Positions 1 through 8,062 of a DNA stretch of 64,000 nucleotides are shown one piece after another. The translations under genes and the position numbers were made by a program. A model generated the notes under the pieces. It was not told the DNA's origin, made no database searches, and was given only the letters and a program-made list of their open reading frames with translations. Positions within the stretch are counted from its first letter, which is position 1. The number at the start of each line of letters is the position of its first letter. The DNA is from Aliiglaciecola sp041538045 (GTDB taxonomy: Bacteria > Pseudomonadota > Gammaproteobacteria > Enterobacterales > Alteromonadaceae), in assembly GCF_041538045.1 (NCBI RefSeq), contig NZ_JBGOSE010000001.1, positions 124,001-188,000 on the forward strand, written 5' to 3'.

Positions 1-610
1 TATTAAAGCCACCAAAAAGAGCCAGAGTAATGACGGAGAGTTGCACTCTAATCGTCTTTTGTTAAAAGCAAATGACAAAGCCGTTATTTTGGGATTTAAG
101 CGTGAGTCTGAATATAATCCTATTCAACTGCCCGATAACTTTCCTGAGGACGTTGATTGGGGAATGCGTGCAGACCGCACATTTGATCAAGCAAGCCAAT
201 GTTTTTTGAAACGTAAATACATGATTGTTGGTAATGCGAAAAACTTCTTAACCAGTGCTTTTGGCGAACAATCTGAATATATCGATGAATTCGCTGATAA
301 AGTTCGCTTTCCACAAATGTATCCAATGAGTTTGCTATCTTCGGCTTTGTTGGAGCGCGCCCAAGCCATCGGTCACGACTTAATAAAGGATCCGATGATT
401 TATTCGTCACACAAATTATGTATTGATAAACGACAGTTGGAAAGTCTACGCAGCAATGACGTGTTGAATATTGTTGTCACGCCAGAAGTTGCTATGTCAG
501 GCAATGGTGCTAAAGTCAGCCACATATGTGTGGGGTATTTAAAAGGAAATGTGCCGTTATTTATGGCGCAAATTGTACTTCTACCATTGAGTGCAATGTT
601 AAGTAAATAA
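1..610 (+). CDS. Unidentified protein, C-terminal part (5' end outside window)
   Basis: The reading frame is open from the first bases of the window to the TAA at 608-610, so this is the C-terminal ~200 residues of a longer protein; the TTG at 41 is not needed as a start. I do not recognise the family. The visible part is soluble-looking and mixed alpha/beta with no clear signal peptide, membrane helix or catalytic motif. It ends with a moderately hydrophobic stretch (VPLFMAQIVLLPL). It converges on the patatin gene with a 64-base gap and no obvious intrinsic terminator. It could be a polysaccharide or accessory gene continuing from upstream, but nothing seen proves that. Confidence 0.6.
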   Translation, partial: IKATKKSQSNDGELHSNRLLLKANDKAVILGFKRESEYNPIQLPDNFPEDVDWGMRADRTFDQASQCFLKRKYMIVGNAKNFLTSAFGEQSEYIDEFADKVRFPQMYPMSLLSSALLERAQAIGHDLIKDPMIYSSHKLCIDKRQLESLRSNDVLNIVVTPEVAMSGNGAKVSHICVGYLKGNVPLFMAQIVLLPLSAMLSK

Positions 611-674
611 TGATTAAGTTATTTATCAATAAATTATGAACGCAGCTTAACTAACTATAGATTATTAGAATTTA

Positions 675-1550
675 CTACAATGGTGTGATTTTTTTGGGTA
701 AGAATTCGTGGGCAGTGTCATAGCCAATTTGATAAAGCTCTTTTTTTTGTTCTATCGTCAGTGAAAAATCAACTGAAGAGTAGGTTCCAGTATCAACTAT
801 TATCGTGTTATGCCAATGCTCAGCATGCACATATTCTCTTGATAGAGCTGTCATAAAGGTCTTTATCAGCATAAATATATATTCAGGTAAATGAAAAAAT
901 ACCTGCCGTTTCCGTACCTGTTGTATCTGTTGACTTTTCAACCTGAAACAAACATTTTTAGCGTCACTTCCCGTCCAATTTCTGAAAAGAGCATCCTCCG
1001 CCAAAATTGCGCCATCCACTAAAAGGTGATCTCCATAGGTTTTAAAACTAAAAATTAATGGAATAGACATAGAAAATCGAACAGCTTGAGAAACTTTTAA
1101 ATCTGGCGTGGTTTGATGATTAAAAATTACTGGACCGCCGCCATTAACATCTGTAGCGACAATACTTAACTCCGTAGAGAGCTGCGAAAAGGTTTTACCT
1201 TCTAATTGCTTATCCATCCATTTTTCGAATTGGTTTCCTGAACTTAATCCTCCCTCTTTTAGCAGGCGAAATATTGAATACCCCTTAAATTGTTTAAAGT
1301 CAGTCTCCAGCGATAAGGCTAATATTTTTTCCAATGGCATGCCACTACAGTACAAAGCACTGATGATAGAACCACCGGAGATCCCCACGACGTGACTAAA
1401 TGATAAATTCATTTCAAGTAAAGCCTGGAGGATTCCAATATGGCAAGACAACCGAGTGCCTCCGCCTGAAAAAATAGGTACAATCTGACTTTTATTGTTA
1501 TTGTATGGTTGCGACATGGCTACTTCACTTCGTTTAAAGCTGGTCTCCAT
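675..1550 (-). CDS. Patatin-like phospholipase family protein
   Basis: Predicted lipid acyl hydrolase. The patatin signature is complete: the oxyanion-hole glycine run SGGGTR (residues 28-33), the nucleophile elbow GISGG (Ser58) and the DG dyad partner (Asp179-Gly180). At 291 residues it is close to a bare patatin domain, with no signal peptide or membrane anchor, so it probably acts in the cytoplasm or as a secreted effector; the sequence does not say which. Neither possible start has a good ribosome site; an ATG 11 codons downstream (1517) with GAAG upstream is a credible alternative. It diverges from the exported protease gene with only 65 bp between them, so their promoters must lie close together. 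Substrate unknown. Confidence 0.85.
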   Translation of the reverse strand: METSFKRSEVAMSQPYNNNKSQIVPIFSGGGTRLSCHIGILQALLEMNLSFSHVVGISGGSIISALYCSGMPLEKILALSLETDFKQFKGYSIFRLLKEGGLSSGNQFEKWMDKQLEGKTFSQLSTELSIVATDVNGGGPVIFNHQTTPDLKVSQAVRFSMSIPLIFSFKTYGDHLLVDGAILAEDALFRNWTGSDAKNVCFRLKSQQIQQVRKRQVFFHLPEYIFMLIKTFMTALSREYVHAEHWHNTIIVDTGTYSSVDFSLTIEQKKELYQIGYDTAHEFLPKKITPL

Positions 1551-1615
1551 GCAAATATGACTTAGAATTCAATTTTTTGCACAACTTTTTTGTTATTTAA
1601 CGGAACGCATCTTTT

Positions 1616-2386
1616 ATGTCTATTTTGGTTAAAAGTTTGTTTGCCTTTGCAATTTTACTTACACATTCGGCTAGTTACGCCCACAATATTGTTGATATTG
1701 TAAAAGAGGCGAAACAATCTGTGGTCGGAATTGGAATTTATGATCCAATTAAGGCGCCGCAAACAAGTTTACACGGCACTGGGTTTGTTGTAGCAAACGG
1801 GCAATATATTGTGACTAACAATCATGTCATTGCTAAACCTTTAGATGATACAGCGAAACAAAAGCGTGTGGTTTTAGCGGGTGTTGGCCGTTATCCTAAA
1901 ATGTTTGAGGCATATATAGTAGAAGTCGATGAATTACATGACTTAGCATTACTGCGAATTAGCACTAAATTAAAGCCTTTTCAGTTAGCCGGTAGTAATT
2001 TGATTCCAGATGGGTCAGAAGTGGCTTTCACAGGGTTTCCTATTGGTGCAATTCTCGGTTTATACCCAGCAACACATCGGGGAATTATCGCATCATCGAC
2101 GCCAGTGATTGTCCCCACAGAACATTCTAGTCAATTGGATGCAAAAACATTAAGACGGTTGCGAGAGCCATACTTAGTTTACCAAATGGATGCAACTGCT
2201 TACCCAGGAAATAGCGGTAGTGCCGTATACGAAGTAGAGACTGGAAAAGTCGTTGCAGTTATTAATAAAGTGTTTGTAAAGGAAACAAAAGAAACTATTT
2301 TATCCGAGCCTAGTGGAATTACTTACTCAATACCTGTAAAATATGTCAAACAGCTTTTGCGATCGGCTAATGTAGATATAAATTAG
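1616..2386 (+). CDS. Exported trypsin-like (S1) serine protease
   Basis: Begins with a classical Sec signal peptide (short basic start, hydrophobic FAFAILL core, likely cleavage after Ala22). The mature part is a chymotrypsin-fold protease with the triad His70 (TNNHV), Asp109 (HDLALL) and Ser200 (GNSGSA), as in the DegP/HtrA-type S1C subfamily. At 256 residues there is no room for a PDZ domain, so it is a minimal periplasmic or secreted trypsin-like peptidase rather than DegP. ATG start preceded by GGAACG. It stands alone upstream of the HPr-rel-A-type cassette; it could process the secreted protein encoded next, but that is only suggested by position. Confidence 0.85.
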   Translation: MSILVKSLFAFAILLTHSASYAHNIVDIVKEAKQSVVGIGIYDPIKAPQTSLHGTGFVVANGQYIVTNNHVIAKPLDDTAKQKRVVLAGVGRYPKMFEAYIVEVDELHDLALLRISTKLKPFQLAGSNLIPDGSEVAFTGFPIGAILGLYPATHRGIIASSTPVIVPTEHSSQLDAKTLRRLREPYLVYQMDATAYPGNSGSAVYEVETGKVVAVINKVFVKETKETILSEPSGITYSIPVKYVKQLLRSANVDIN

Positions 2387-2451
2387 TTTGTCGAAAAAAT
2401 TTACAGTTCCACTATATTACACAAATTAAACATATATAAATCAATGAGTTG

Positions 2452-2481
2452 TTGTTTTGGTGTGGTTTTTGCTTGTATGAT
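2452..2481 (+). promoter_or_regulatory. Candidate sigma-70 promoter of the 2.5-5.4 kb cassette
   Basis: TTGTTT at 2452-2457 and TATGAT at 2476-2481 are separated by 18 bp and lie about 50 bp upstream of the first cassette gene. The -35 match is modest, so this is a prediction by eye only. Confidence 0.3.
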
Positions 2482-2532
2482 GTCAATAAAGTTAATTGCG
2501 TTTTAGAAGTCGCATAAAAAGGGTTTTAATCA

Positions 2533-3186
2533 ATGAATGAATTCGATAAGACGTATAAAAAGGATGTTTCTGCTGTGAATAAGCGCCGTAATTTTCTTAA
2601 AAAGTCGGCCACCGGAGCAGTGATTGTTAGCCTTCCAGCCAAATCAGTCTGGGGAACCACATGCAATGTGTCAGGTAATTTGTCAGGCAATTTGTCAACC
2701 AGTACACACGAAAAAACCTGTACTATTCCTCCGTTAGATGACGGATGCCGCCCACATAAGTGGAAAGATCTCGACAACAACTGTGACAGTATGTTTAAAA
2801 AGCTAAAATACATGAATAGCGGTTCGGGTTCTTATCATAGCAGTGCTGACGAATGTAAGAGAGAACGAGATAAGTATATTGCTAATATTGACGCTGTTAA
2901 AGGCTACTCTCTCAATCTTCCGAAGGAATTCTTCCGTTACAGCGATGATAGTTGTGGAAATTTATTAAGCGGAAACTGTGGACATACCTACCAAAAATTA
3001 GGTGCAGTATTCTTAAACGCTGCCTTTGGTTTTTATTCAGGATACGACGGTATCGCTCAAGCCGAAGAATTATGCAAGCAAGTATTTGTGTTTATGTATG
3101 TGAAAGACAAAACTGATACGCCTGTACTTGATATTGAGTTAGGTATGACAGACGATCATAATCTGAGTAATTGGGAACCATTATAA
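2533..3186 (+). CDS. Tat-signal, cysteine-rich secreted protein of unknown function
   Basis: I recognise no domain family. The N-terminus carries a twin-arginine-type signal: KRRNFLKK followed by a weakly hydrophobic stretch (SATGAVIVSLPA). The mature region has eight cysteines, mostly as single Cys in polar segments (DGC, NNC, DEC, DSC, GNC), which suggests disulfide bonds after export, and a short VSGN/LSGN/LST repeat near residues 50-60. There is no membrane segment after the signal. It is the first gene of a run with the PqqD-like, kinase-like and nucleotidyltransferase genes (next gene 14 nt away), so it is the natural candidate for the modified or handled substrate. That role is inference. 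Start ATG at 2533 with a weak ribosome site. Confidence 0.65.
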   Translation: MNEFDKTYKKDVSAVNKRRNFLKKSATGAVIVSLPAKSVWGTTCNVSGNLSGNLSTSTHEKTCTIPPLDDGCRPHKWKDLDNNCDSMFKKLKYMNSGSGSYHSSADECKRERDKYIANIDAVKGYSLNLPKEFFRYSDDSCGNLLSGNCGHTYQKLGAVFLNAAFGFYSGYDGIAQAEELCKQVFVFMYVKDKTDTPVLDIELGMTDDHNLSNWEPL

Positions 3187-3200
3187 GAAATTAATTAGAA

Positions 3201-3479
3201 GTGAGTTATTATAATCTTACTCTAGGATCACGGGTTTATCTTTTTGAAGATGGAAGTGGTCTGGGAATATACTCTGGTTATGATAGCAATACTCTGTTCA
3301 TCAATTCTAAACATTTAGAAGCTCCCAAGAAGGTTGGACTCAATATTGAGTCAACCTTCGATGCAAAATTACTTCAATCTATACTTGGTTTAAATCAGTC
3401 TGAAGCTGAATTCGTTTTCCATGATTTAGTTAAGAAGAAGGTACTTCAAAAAGTTGTAGAGCTAGATGCAGATTATTGA
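3201..3479 (+). CDS. PqqD-like peptide chaperone, HPr-rel-A system
   Basis: A 92-residue protein with the layout of PqqD/RRE domains: an N-terminal beta-rich half (LGSRVYLFEDGSG) and a C-terminal winged-helix half ending in LLQSILGLNQSEAEFVFHDLVKKKVL. Such domains bind leader peptides of ribosomal natural products and hand them to a modifying enzyme. Small PqqD-like proteins beside HprK-related kinases are known as the HPr-rel-A system. GTG start at 3201 with only a weak ribosome site, so translation is probably coupled to the gene ending 14 nt upstream. It overlaps the following kinase gene by 14 nt. Family assignment is from pattern and context; the peptide partner is unknown. Confidence 0.7.
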   Translation: MSYYNLTLGSRVYLFEDGSGLGIYSGYDSNTLFINSKHLEAPKKVGLNIESTFDAKLLQSILGLNQSEAEFVFHDLVKKKVLQKVVELDADY

Positions 3480-4314
3480 CACCGGTCTTTACCGCTTTTC
3501 TTTAGAGTCAGATGTTAAACACGTTTCAACCGTTGCTAATAGTTTGTATTTCGACTCTGGCAATGTTGAAGGGCCTATCGATTTTTCTATCCGTTTAGTT
3601 TACGAATCAATATTAAGACGATTTATTAAACCGCAAATTAGTTTTTACTCTGATCAACATTCTCCGTTTAAACCTCTACCAATATCTCAAGCCGCAGCCG
3701 TTCTGGAGTGGGGAATGAACTGGTGTATTGCTGCCCATGAATTTGAGCGTTTATTAATTCATTCAGCCGTACTCGTTAAAAACGGCAAAGCAATTATTTT
3801 TCCTGCTCTCCCTGGCTCGGGAAAGAGCACACTTACTGCCCACTTGGGATTGTCAGGTTGGGATGTTTATTCTGATGAAATGGCTATTATTGACACTTCA
3901 ACCTCTATGGTTAATCCTCTTTTTAGGCCGGTTTGTCTTAAGAATAATTCAATCGATCTGATTAAGTCTTGGCATCCTAAAGCCTACTTCTCACCTATAT
4001 GTAAAGATACTCAAAAGGGCGATGTCGCTCACGTTAAAGTACTGAATTGGACGCAATATCAGATGTTTGAAAAAGCCCCAATTGTTGCTGTGGTTTTTCC
4101 AAAATATATAGCCCAATCTACACTAAATATTTACCAATTAACTCAATTAGATGCCTTCAACACCTTGAGTAAAAATGCGTTTAACTACAATGTACTTGGC
4201 GCTGAGGCTTTTGATGCCGTTGCTAAAATTATTAAATCTTGTCGACTTTTTGAAATTCAGTATAGTGACTTAAATGAAGTCAATGAATTTCTCAGTGAAG
4301 ATGTGATCGGGTAA
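3466..4314 (+). CDS. HPr kinase-related P-loop kinase (HprK-rel-A type)
   Basis: The 282-residue protein has a Walker A loop LPGSGKST at residues 115-122 and, about 15 residues later, an acidic SDEMAII strand (Asp137) placed like the catalytic Asp region of HPr serine kinase. The segment before the P loop (LLIHSAVLVKNGKAIIFPA) and the later PLFRPVCLKNNS segment also follow the HprK fold. True HPr kinase would sit with phosphotransferase genes; none are present, and the N-terminal HprK domain is absent. Kinases of this fold phosphorylate peptide substrates in some lasso peptide clusters, so phosphorylation of the neighbouring secreted protein or of a small molecule is plausible, not shown. The ATG at 3466 overlaps the PqqD-like gene. 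Confidence 0.75.
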   Translation: MQIIDTGLYRFSLESDVKHVSTVANSLYFDSGNVEGPIDFSIRLVYESILRRFIKPQISFYSDQHSPFKPLPISQAAAVLEWGMNWCIAAHEFERLLIHSAVLVKNGKAIIFPALPGSGKSTLTAHLGLSGWDVYSDEMAIIDTSTSMVNPLFRPVCLKNNSIDLIKSWHPKAYFSPICKDTQKGDVAHVKVLNWTQYQMFEKAPIVAVVFPKYIAQSTLNIYQLTQLDAFNTLSKNAFNYNVLGAEAFDAVAKIIKSCRLFEIQYSDLNEVNEFLSEDVIG

Positions 4315-4318
4315 TAAA

Positions 4319-5437
4319 TTGTTAGACACTAAATTACTATTTCAACTATTGTTATCACCCCGTTTGGGCCTGACGTTAACCTTGCTTCAATGGCAGAATG
4401 TTATTTTCATTTTCCGTGAGAGTAAGTTATTAGCTAGCTTGTATCATGTGGCTTTGCGAGATGGATGTTTTGAGCAATATCCTGAGTTTGTAAAACGCCA
4501 CTTAGGCTCTGCACAGGTTTATGCAAAGCGACAAGCTCAGCAAATTCTCTTTGAAGCTGTTGAGTTTCGCTTACAATTAGAACAGGTTGGTATTACCGCT
4601 GTCTTTTTAAAAGGAGCCGGATATACGCTGCGTAATAGTTTGAATAGTCATGGAAGAGTTTGTTCTGATATTGATGTTTTGGTGAACAAAAAAGACTTGA
4701 GTATTGCCGAAGCACACCTCAAGAACAATCGTTGGCAGTCTGAAGTTCTAAGTGATTACGATGAAAAGTACTATCGCCAGTGGGCCCATGAAGTACCCCC
4801 ACTAATCCATATTAATCGAGCCACTGTGGTTGATATGCACCACAATCTATATCCGCCAATTAGTGGACGAACCACAAATATTGATCAATTTATCTCTTCA
4901 CGTTTAAAAACGACTTCTGGTTGTTTTGTATTGGAGCCCGCAACCACTGTTATGCATAGCATTATTCATTTATTTGCCAATGAAGATAGTAGCAGTTGGA
5001 TTAGGGACTTATTTGATATTACCTTGTTAATAAAAGAGTATGAAAGCGAGGATTTTTGGGAGTCATTAATTGATTTGTCAAAGCAGACTGATTTCGAATT
5101 CGAGTTCGTTTGTTGTATGCACGCACTAAAATTTTATACCGATATCTCTATTCCTGAGATAGCAAATGATTACATTGCTCGTTACAAAATGACTAAGATA
5201 CAAGTTTGGTTAATGAATCACGCTATTATCCCCGCAATTTGTCCAGAACATGACTTGCTTTTAACTACAAAGGTTCGTTGGGCTAAAAAATTGGTATATT
5301 TGCGTGGTCACTGGATAAAAATGCCGTTTAACGTATTGATAAAACATTTTGCATTTAAGACATTTTTTGCGATTCGAGATCAAATTATGGGAAAACATCA
5401 TTTTGATCCGAAATTACCCGAAAATCCCAATTGGTAA
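4319..5437 (+). CDS. NTP_transf_5 family nucleotidyltransferase
   Basis: A 372-residue protein of the uncharacterised nucleotidyltransferase family (NTP_transf_5). The N-terminal helical part leads into FLKGAGYTLRN (Lys98) and the metal-binding GRVCSDIDVLV motif with Asp117 and Asp119, then DMHHNL near residue 172. These enzymes keep the minimal nucleotidyltransferase core and occur with HprK-like kinases and PqqD-like proteins, including in lasso peptide loci, where their reaction is poorly defined. The start is TTG at 4319, four bases after the kinase stop; an in-frame stop at 4304 rules out anything longer and no early ATG exists. Last gene of the cassette; 236 bp then separate it from the sugar genes. 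Confidence 0.75.
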   Translation: MLDTKLLFQLLLSPRLGLTLTLLQWQNVIFIFRESKLLASLYHVALRDGCFEQYPEFVKRHLGSAQVYAKRQAQQILFEAVEFRLQLEQVGITAVFLKGAGYTLRNSLNSHGRVCSDIDVLVNKKDLSIAEAHLKNNRWQSEVLSDYDEKYYRQWAHEVPPLIHINRATVVDMHHNLYPPISGRTTNIDQFISSRLKTTSGCFVLEPATTVMHSIIHLFANEDSSSWIRDLFDITLLIKEYESEDFWESLIDLSKQTDFEFEFVCCMHALKFYTDISIPEIANDYIARYKMTKIQVWLMNHAIIPAICPEHDLLLTTKVRWAKKLVYLRGHWIKMPFNVLIKHFAFKTFFAIRDQIMGKHHFDPKLPENPNW

Positions 5438-5548
5438 TTTCAATATTTTAGGTTTCTGCTGGTTTTACTTTTGATCTTTTTATCGAACGCTAAAATTAAA
5501 CTTAATCTCATACTTTCAATCACATAGTCAAAAAAATCCGTGGATATT

Positions 5549-5576
5549 TTGATTGCAAACTTAAATAAAATAGATA
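5549..5576 (+). promoter_or_regulatory. Candidate promoter of the UDP-sugar operon
   Basis: TTGATT (5549-5554) and TAGATA (5571-5576) are 16 bp apart, about 100 bp upstream of the TTG start of the dehydrogenase. The -10 half runs into the palindrome at 5572-5587, which would suit repression. By-eye prediction. Confidence 0.3.
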
Positions 5577-5587
5577 CCTAGGTATCT
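5572..5587. promoter_or_regulatory. Perfect 16-bp palindrome, operator-like
   Basis: AGATACCTAGGTATCT is a perfect palindrome without a spacer. It is followed at 5589-5605 by a second inverted repeat, AATTAG-N5-CTAATT. Both lie in the 236-bp gap between the nucleotidyltransferase and the UDP-sugar operon. The position over a candidate -10 element suggests a repressor site; the cognate protein is unknown. Confidence 0.4.
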
Positions 5588-5673
5588 CAATTAGTACTAC
5601 TAATTCTGTTAATTTAAGTGCAAACTATGATGCTAGCAATAATCATTTTCTGGGCTTAAAAGAGAGGTTAGGT

Positions 5674-6954
5674 TTGACGGATAATATCTATGAAAAGCGC
5701 ATAGGCATCATTGGGTTAGGTTATGTTGGTTTACCATTAGCTGTATCGTTTGGGAAAAAATTCTCTACCCTTGGCTTTGATATCAATCAACAGCGAATTG
5801 AAGAGCTTAATCGAGGTGAAGATCACACCTTAGAGGTTTCTCCTGAAGAGTTGCAAAGTGTTACCTCATTAACGTTTTCATCTGCACCCGAAGATCTGTC
5901 CAAGTGCGATTTTATTATTGTTACCGTTCCAACACCAATAGACAAAAATCGACAGCCTGACCTAACTCCGTTAAGAAAAGCCAGTGAAATGATTGGTAAA
6001 GTAATCAAAGCCGGTGCGACTATTATTTACGAATCAACAGTATATCCAGGTGCTACAGAAGAAGTCTGTATTCCCCTTATCGAAAAGCATTCTGGTTTGA
6101 AATTCAACCAGGACTTTTATGCTGGTTACAGTCCTGAGCGAATTAACCCTGGGGATAAAACCCATCGCTTGGAAAGCATCATCAAAGTAACCAGTGGCTC
6201 TACACCTGAAATTGGTGATTTAGTCGATGAATTGTATTTAAGTATTATTGAAGCGGGTACCCATAGAGCTTCTTCCATTAAGGTCGCCGAAGCGGCCAAA
6301 GTGATTGAAAATACCCAAAGAGATTTGAATATTGCATTAATCAATGAATTAGCGATGATATTTGAACGACTTGGGATAGATACTGAAGAAGTGTTACTCG
6401 CAGCCGGCAGTAAATGGAACTTTTTACCATTTCGCCCGGGGTTAGTGGGTGGCCACTGTATCGGTGTTGATCCATACTATTTAACCCATAAAGCCGAAGA
6501 AATTGGTTATCACCCTGAAGTGATTTTGGCTGGACGCCGTATCAATGACCAAATGGGTGAATACGTGGTAAGCCGATTAGTCAAAAAAATGCTAAACAAA
6601 AAAATTATGGTTAACGGTGCCAATGTACTCTTAATGGGAATTACCTTTAAAGAGAATTGTCCAGACATTCGTAATACCAAGGTGGTGGATATTGCCACTG
6701 AACTTGATAATTACCATGTAAATGTTGATATATACGATCCGTGGGCAGAATCCGAGGAAGTGGATGCTGAGTATGGATTAAAATTAGTTAACCAACCGGA
6801 AGTTGGCAAATACGACGCTATCATCGCAGCTGTTGCTCACCAAGAGTTTAAACAAATGTCTAGCCAAGAATTACGTGGTTTAGGCAAAGATAATTGTGTT
6901 GTGTTTGACTTGAAATATATTATTGATAAAGAAATAGTTGATTTAAGACTTTAG
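5674..6954 (+). CDS. tviB: Nucleotide sugar dehydrogenase, TviB/WbpA-like (UDP-N-acetylhexosamine 6-dehydrogenase)
   Basis: Oxidises C6 of a UDP-hexose, most likely UDP-GlcNAc or UDP-GalNAc, to the uronic acid with two NAD+. The N-terminal Rossmann motif GLGYVG is at residues 14-19, the dimer-core helix KVAEAAKVIENTQRD follows at about 203-217, and the catalytic cysteine is Cys262 in GGHCIGVDPYYL. At 426 residues it matches the TviB/WbpO group, which is longer than plain UDP-glucose dehydrogenases. TTG start at 5674 with a strong AGAGAGG site 6 nt upstream. The epimerase starts 9 nt after the stop, so the two form an operon feeding a capsule, O-antigen or exopolysaccharide. Exact substrate is not decided by the sequence. 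Confidence 0.85.
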   Translation: MTDNIYEKRIGIIGLGYVGLPLAVSFGKKFSTLGFDINQQRIEELNRGEDHTLEVSPEELQSVTSLTFSSAPEDLSKCDFIIVTVPTPIDKNRQPDLTPLRKASEMIGKVIKAGATIIYESTVYPGATEEVCIPLIEKHSGLKFNQDFYAGYSPERINPGDKTHRLESIIKVTSGSTPEIGDLVDELYLSIIEAGTHRASSIKVAEAAKVIENTQRDLNIALINELAMIFERLGIDTEEVLLAAGSKWNFLPFRPGLVGGHCIGVDPYYLTHKAEEIGYHPEVILAGRRINDQMGEYVVSRLVKKMLNKKIMVNGANVLLMGITFKENCPDIRNTKVVDIATELDNYHVNVDIYDPWAESEEVDAEYGLKLVNQPEVGKYDAIIAAVAHQEFKQMSSQELRGLGKDNCVVFDLKYIIDKEIVDLRL

Positions 6955-6963
6955 GAAAAGTAA

Positions 6964-7983
6964 ATGAAAATTTTAGTAACTGGGGCTGCCGGTTTTATTG
7001 GATCTCACGTAAGTTTATATTTGCTTGAACGGGGTGAAGAGGTTGTAGGATTAGATAACCTCAATGATTATTATGACGTGAACCTCAAATTAGATAGATT
7101 GAAACGAGTAGAGCAACATAAAAATAGCTATAACTTTACCTTTGTTAAAATGTCTGTGGAAGACAAAGAGCCAATGGCTGAATTGTTTGAGGAACATAAA
7201 TTTGACAAGGTAGTGCACTTGGCGGCTCAAGCCGGTGTGCGTTATTCACTTGAAAACCCTCATGCTTATATTGATGCTAATATTGTTGGCTTTATGAATA
7301 TATTGGAAGGGTGTCGGCACAATAAAATTAAGCATTTAGTGTATGCATCTTCTAGCTCAGTTTATGGCGCTAATGAATCCATGCCTTTTTCTGTGCACGA
7401 TAACGTCGACCATCCTGTATCTTTATATGCAGCAAGTAAAAAAGCCAATGAATTAATGGCTCATACTTATAGTCACTTATTTAACTTACCAACAACGGGA
7501 TTACGCTTCTTCACTGTGTATGGTCCATGGGGACGTCCAGATATGGCGCTGTTCTTATTCACTAAAGCGATTTTAGAAGATAAACCCATTAAGGTATTTA
7601 ATTACGGTAATCATAAACGTGACTTCACCTACATTGACGACATTGTCGAAGGTATTATCCGTACTCTAGATCACACTGCTGATTCTAATCCAGATTGGTC
7701 TGGTAAAAATCCAGATCCTGGAACCAGTAAAGCACCTTGGCGGGTTTACAATATCGGTAACCAATCACCTGTTCAGTTAATGGAATATATTGAGACTTTG
7801 GAAGATAATCTAGGTAAAACCGCTGAGAAAGAGCTTTTACCTCTGCAAATGGGCGATGTTCCTGATACTTACGCGGATGTTGAAGCTTTAGTAAAAGATG
7901 TTGATTATCGTCCACAGACAACAATTCAAACGGGAATTAAAAACTTTGTGGGTTGGTATAAAGACTACTTCAATGTAAGTTAA
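6964..7983 (+). CDS. UDP-glucuronate 4-epimerase-like NAD-dependent epimerase (CapI/LpsL family)
   Basis: Extended short-chain dehydrogenase that inverts C4 of UDP-hexuronic acids. Visible: TGAAGFIGSH NAD loop at residues 7-16, LAAQAGVRYS with the family-typical arginine, the SSSSVYG serine segment, the YAASK catalytic Tyr/Lys pair, RFFTVYGPWGRPDMA and KRDFTYIDDIV. These last motifs are those of UDP-glucuronate epimerases (335-340 residues) rather than GalE. With the preceding dehydrogenase it would turn a UDP-sugar into the galacto- or gluco-configured uronic acid. Ribosome site GGAAAAGTAA precedes the ATG. A strong bidirectional terminator follows. If the dehydrogenase makes UDP-GlcNAcA, the product would be UDP-GalNAcA, as in Vi antigen. 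Confidence 0.85.
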   Translation: MKILVTGAAGFIGSHVSLYLLERGEEVVGLDNLNDYYDVNLKLDRLKRVEQHKNSYNFTFVKMSVEDKEPMAELFEEHKFDKVVHLAAQAGVRYSLENPHAYIDANIVGFMNILEGCRHNKIKHLVYASSSSVYGANESMPFSVHDNVDHPVSLYAASKKANELMAHTYSHLFNLPTTGLRFFTVYGPWGRPDMALFLFTKAILEDKPIKVFNYGNHKRDFTYIDDIVEGIIRTLDHTADSNPDWSGKNPDPGTSKAPWRVYNIGNQSPVQLMEYIETLEDNLGKTAEKELLPLQMGDVPDTYADVEALVKDVDYRPQTTIQTGIKNFVGWYKDYFNVS

Positions 7984-8007
7984 TCACTTTCTAATTCCTA
8001 ATAAAAA

Positions 8008-8045
8008 ACGCAAGGTACTTAATATAAGTCACCTTGCGTTTTTAT
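8008..8045. terminator. Bidirectional intrinsic terminator
   Basis: ACGCAAGGT (8008-8016) pairs with ACCTTGCGT (8031-8039), with the inner ACTT/AAGT extending the stem; it is flanked by an A run on the left and a T run on the right. It serves the epimerase gene on + and malate synthase on -. Confidence 0.85.
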
Positions 8046-8062
8046 TTGTGGTTCAGTCAGCC

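Noticed and set aside
3466..4314. Genuine HPr kinase/phosphorylase
   Set aside because: No N-terminal HprK domain and no phosphotransferase genes nearby; context is that of the HprK-related group.
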